From an uncultured Collinsella sp. (GTDB lineage Bacteria > Actinomycetota > Coriobacteriia > Coriobacteriales > Coriobacteriaceae): a stretch of DNA of 7,585 nucleotides. Below, one piece after another: positions 5,611-7,585 of the stretch (its first letter is position 1; the number at the start of each line of letters is the position of its first letter). The notes beneath the pieces were generated by a model. The model had not been told where the DNA came from. It made no database searches and worked only from the letters and a program-made list of their open reading frames with translations. Made by a program: the position numbers and the translations under genes. The stretch lies in assembly GCA_900751695.1 (NCBI GenBank), contig CAADSS010000043.1, positions 1 to 7,585 of the forward strand, given 5' to 3'.

Positions 5611-5685
5611 GGGCGATTGGCTCAGGGGTAGAGCATATCCTTCACACGGATGGGGTCACAAGTTCGAATCTTGTATCGCCCACCA
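5611..5685 (+). tRNA. tRNA-Val (anticodon CAC)
   Basis: The full cloverleaf can be drawn. The acceptor stem pairs GGGCGAT (5611-5617) with ATCGCCC (5675-5681), with A at 5682 as discriminator and an encoded CCA at 5683-5685. The D arm is GCTC/GAGC (5620-5634). The anticodon stem pairs TATCC (5636-5640) with GGATG (5648-5652) around the loop TTCACAC, giving anticodon CAC, which reads GUG valine codons. The T arm is ACAAG-TTCGAAT-CTTGT (5658-5674). All stems pair with only one G-U, so it looks functional. It is followed at once by its own terminator. tRNA 3' ends are common integration sites, which may matter for the neighbouring accessory genes. Confidence 0.97.
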
Positions 5686-5696
5686 TCAAAAGTACA

Positions 5697-5729
5697 GGCC
5701 AGAGATGTTAAATCTCTGGCCTTTTTTTT
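5697..5729 (+). terminator. Intrinsic terminator of tRNA-Val
   Basis: The 10-bp perfect stem GGCCAGAGAT (5697-5706) / ATCTCTGGCC (5712-5721) with loop GTTAA is followed by eight T (5722-5729). It starts 11 bases after the tRNA CCA end. Confidence 0.95.
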
Positions 5730-5749
5730 GACACCAAGGGTGACACCAA
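5729..5749. repeat. Short direct repeat after the tRNA terminator
   Basis: TGACACCAA occurs at 5729-5737 and again at 5741-5749, with a 12-base period. The spot directly behind a tRNA 3' end is where integrase genes and attachment sites usually lie, so this may be a scar or arm-type binding site. No second copy of the tRNA 3' end is seen in the window. Confidence 0.5.
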
Positions 5750-6050
5750 AAATAAAACGTAGTCGTCTAAGACGTAATTTTTATCACAACTTTTTTGCTG
5801 ACGTCATTGCACGTTTTGTATATAACGCATGCGTATTTTCATTGAATTACCCATATGATACGAGCGCAAATGTGGAGACAGGGACCACACGCCCAGAGCT
5901 CCTTCCAGCGGATTTCTATCACACGAGGGATTTTTGGCAGAACTCGTCAAACTATTGGCCAGCGTTTGGTCAGCTTCCGGTACTTACCCGCATGATGCCC
6001 CAGTAGATAATCGGCGATGTCCGCAATCCGCGCGGTCAATGGCCGATACC
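5750..6050. other. Intergenic stretch without a convincing gene
   Basis: Frames through this stretch give composition-driven peptides with no motif, and the longest one begins inside the tRNA. It holds a possible weak promoter toward the next gene (TTGCTG 5795-5800, then TATATA 5819-5824, with TG before it), a 10-bp palindrome ACGCATGCGT (5825-5834), and a small TGTGG/CCACA inverted repeat (5871-5889). The first part is AT-rich and the last part returns to the GC-richer style of the genome. Confidence 0.5.
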
Positions 6051-6057
6051 AGGGGAG
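6051..6057 (+). promoter_or_regulatory. Ribosome binding site of the gene at 6064
   Basis: AGGGGAG lies six bases before ATG 6064 and selects this start. Confidence 0.8.
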
Positions 6058-6063
6058 ACGCAA

Positions 6064-7221
6064 ATGGACGAAATCGTCTGCGCAAACACCGCATTCCGCT
6101 ACTGGCGCTGCCCACCGCAGGTGCGCGACCTCTACCCGCGCCTGCCCAACTCCGAAGAAGGCTGGCGAGCCCTGTCCCAAGCCCCTTTCGTAACCGAAGT
6201 CCTCAAGACGCCAGTCATCACAGCAGCATCAACACGAAGCAACCTACATTCCGAGACAAGACGGACCATTCGATGGAACAGCGCCTATACAGAGAAGGTT
6301 TCCATCGACACGGGTATGGGCTTTAGCGTCACAGACCCTCTTAATACGCTATTCACCATGACTCGAAGCGTGTCTTCATGCGACCTAGTTCTGGCTATGT
6401 ACGAGTTTTGCGGATGGTTCTCGGTTTTTAAACCATCGCTCGCGGTCAACATGGCACTTGAGCAGGCAAATTCAGAGGAAGAGCATTACACCACAGAAAG
6501 TCTGTTTGAACTAGACGAATCCCAGGACGAGGCCCCATGGAAGCGAGTCTATGCTCGGGCGCACCAGAAGGACGGCGAGAATAATCAAAGTGGGCAGCAG
6601 GATGATGGATCCGGAAATAAAGCTAACGGAAAGGGCACGTCGCTCTGGATGAGAAAGCCTCTTATTGAATTAGAAGAACTTCACAAATTTGCAGCTAAGG
6701 TTAAGGGCGAGATGTGGGGAAAGCAATTCTACAAAGCCGCGCAGCAGGTAATGGGTATTGCGGCATCCCCGCTAGAAGTTGCTGGAATCATGTTGCTAAG
6801 TCATCCGAGGCGTGCCGGCGGAGCGGAGTTTAAAAACATATACGTCAACGACTTAACACCGCTGTCGAATTCAGCTCGGAAAATCGCAGGTCAGAAAATC
6901 TGTTATGGCGATATCGTCATCGTAAACCCAATAACAATGAAGGCTGTGATTATCGAACTTCAAGGGGAGGTTATCCATGGATCGGGCGCCGTGCTTGACC
7001 ACGATGCCACACGAATGACAGCATTGCAAAGCATGGGATACGACGTATTTCTTGTAACCCATGACATGCTCAATAATCACGATCAGCTTGATGCCATCAT
7101 TCACGGCGTGTGTGAGCGATTGGAGTTGCGCTACAAACCAAAAACTGAAGCGATGAGATGCGCTGAGACCAGATTGCGGGCCAACGTTCTGTGCAATTGG
7201 CTTGGTATTGGTAAGCAATAA
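6064..7221 (+). CDS. AbiEi-like / DUF559-type two-domain protein (putative PD-(D/E)XK-fold nuclease domain)
   Basis: This 385-residue soluble protein has an N-terminal domain (about 1-130, with a GFSVTDPLNTLFTMTR stretch and CGWFSVFKPS) that resembles the AbiEi-like regulators common in Coriobacteriia. A hydrophilic Gln/Asp/Gly/Asn linker follows at about 165-195 (QKDGENNQSGQQDDGSGNK). The C-terminal domain has G-D283-IVIV, then IIE298-L-Q300-GE, H305, and DHDATRM with R317, followed by a LQSMGYDVFLVT strand. This order is that of DUF559/Vsr-like PD-(D/E)XK nucleases, with E-x-Q in place of E-x-K, so catalysis is uncertain. Start ATG 6064 follows AGGGGAG. It stands alone on the + strand. From memory, members of this family are repeated many times per genome in Collinsella and relatives; what they do is not known. 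Family likeness is moderate and the function is inferred. Confidence 0.6.
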   Translation: MDEIVCANTAFRYWRCPPQVRDLYPRLPNSEEGWRALSQAPFVTEVLKTPVITAASTRSNLHSETRRTIRWNSAYTEKVSIDTGMGFSVTDPLNTLFTMTRSVSSCDLVLAMYEFCGWFSVFKPSLAVNMALEQANSEEEHYTTESLFELDESQDEAPWKRVYARAHQKDGENNQSGQQDDGSGNKANGKGTSLWMRKPLIELEELHKFAAKVKGEMWGKQFYKAAQQVMGIAASPLEVAGIMLLSHPRRAGGAEFKNIYVNDLTPLSNSARKIAGQKICYGDIVIVNPITMKAVIIELQGEVIHGSGAVLDHDATRMTALQSMGYDVFLVTHDMLNNHDQLDAIIHGVCERLELRYKPKTEAMRCAETRLRANVLCNWLGIGKQ

Positions 7222-7287
7222 TGCCCAAATGAGCATTTCTCAATACTTTATATGCTGCCAGTAATTAAGTGCCATTTTAAAACCATG

Positions 7288-7421
7288 CCGATTTACTACG
7301 TTGGATTGAGGGTGGCTGAGCACACCGAATTCGCCGCTCGTAAAACCGCAGGTAGATTGCCTGCCCGTTTTGCGAAAATAGACGCGAGGTCGAAAAGACG
7401 GGAATCGGCGTAGTAAACCGG
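7288..7421. repeat. 134-bp element with 13-bp terminal inverted repeats and internal hairpins (MITE-like or structured RNA)
   Basis: CCGATTTACTACG (7288-7300) and CGTAGTAAACCGG (7409-7421) pair at 12 of 13 positions. Inside, 7339-7346 pairs with 7367-7374 (eight pairs, one of them U-G as + strand RNA), and directly inside that GCAGG (7348-7352) pairs with CCTGC (7360-7364). Smaller stems are GGTG/CACC (7311-7326) and GTC-GAAAA-GAC (7389-7399). The layout is that of a small non-autonomous element or a structured RNA. I have an impression that this sequence is dispersed in Collinsella genomes, but that is memory and not shown here. No target-site duplication is evident. Confidence 0.55.
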
Positions 7422-7525
7422 TCTGTTTATGAAGCGACCAGCTGGGGCGAGCTACGCACGGTTCCGTAAATTGGCCCGAAGGTGTGCAGAGGGGCTCAGC
7501 CCCCGGAAGCACCGCGGATCGCTTT

Positions 7526-7585
7526 GGTCTGGCCGACGGCATCTGGGGCTCGGCATGCCGAGCCCCAGATGCCGTCGGCCAGACC
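7526..7585. repeat. 60-bp perfect palindrome at the window end
   Basis: Bases 7526-7555 are the exact reverse complement of 7556-7585, with no loop and no mismatch; the centre is GGCA/TGCC. It ends on the final base of the window. It could be a fold-back artefact at a contig end, the start of a longer inverted repeat, or a real long-stem structure. Confidence 0.95.

Larger units (their letters stand above)
7222..7585. other. Gene-free structured region up to the window end
   Basis: No frame gives a credible protein. The reverse-strand frame over 7240-7542 runs through the inverted repeats described in the next entries and has no motif. The stretch contains the 134-bp structured element (7288-7421), a short GGGGC/GCCCC hairpin (7491-7503) without a T-run, and the 60-bp palindrome (7526-7585). 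Confidence 0.6.

Noticed and set aside
5650..6006. 118-codon plus-strand open frame after the tRNA
   Set aside because: It starts inside the tRNA, runs through the terminator, and gives a peptide with no motif or credible ribosome binding site.
5934..6326. 130-codon plus-strand frame overlapping the start of the gene at 6064
   Set aside because: The frame is Arg/Pro-rich and motif-free; the alternative at 6064 has a strong ribosome binding site and a long frame with recognisable domains.
7240..7542. 100-codon minus-strand open frame at the right end
   Set aside because: It crosses the structured element with terminal inverted repeats and the GGGGC/GCCCC hairpin, has no family motif, and has no evident ribosome binding site. 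The symmetry is better explained by a non-coding element.
1..7585. CRISPR array
   Set aside because: No set of regularly spaced repeats of 20-40 bases was seen; the repeats found are pairs or palindromes only.

Overview
The window looks like a chromosomal or contig-end segment from a gut actinobacterium of the class Coriobacteriia, most likely Collinsella or a close relative. The reasons are the GC-rich core genes with many GCC/GGC/CGC codons, an LPxTG surface protein, a DUF3825 protein, and a C-terminal nuclease-like protein of a type that I recall as being expanded in this class. No 16S rRNA or other decisive marker is present, so the genus is an inference.

Layout from left to right. (1) Bases 3-629 are the 3' end of a GC-rich gene for a sortase-anchored surface protein. 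(2) Bases 724-1542 are an AT-rich HEPN gene of AbiU2 type, followed directly by a perfect 16-bp hairpin. (3) Bases 1786-2392 hold a small unknown gene and an MntA-like nucleotidyltransferase; a short HepT-like stub (2379-2486) overlaps the latter. (4) A 25-bp perfect inverted repeat carrying an extended -10 box opens a compact operon at 2591-4638: a DUF3990 ADP-ribosyltransferase-like protein, an XRE-type DNA-binding protein, a second copy of the small unknown family, and a Fic/Doc-like protein that has lost its catalytic histidine. (5) Bases 4684-5472 encode a DUF3825 protein. (6) A tRNA-Val(CAC) gene with its own promoter and a strong terminator lies at 5611-5729. (7) After a 334-base gap, 6064-7221 encode a two-domain protein with an AbiEi-like front and a DUF559/Vsr-like nuclease fold at the end. 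(8) The last 364 bases have no convincing gene but are highly structured: a 134-bp element with near-perfect terminal inverted repeats and internal hairpins, then a 60-bp perfect palindrome that ends exactly on the last base.

Taken together, 724-4638 is a stack of toxin-antitoxin or abortive-infection type genes beside a tRNA. The most interesting parts are the promoter/operator palindrome ahead of the DUF3990-XRE pair, and a small protein family (M-x-WSYVQ-x-DDG) that occurs twice, once before a nucleotidyltransferase and once before a Fic gene. The latter pattern suggests an undescribed antitoxin or accessory family. Two of the modules look damaged: HepT is missing or truncated, and Fic carries Arg in place of His. 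The neighbourhood may therefore be partly decayed, or retained for antitoxin-only (anti-addiction) use.
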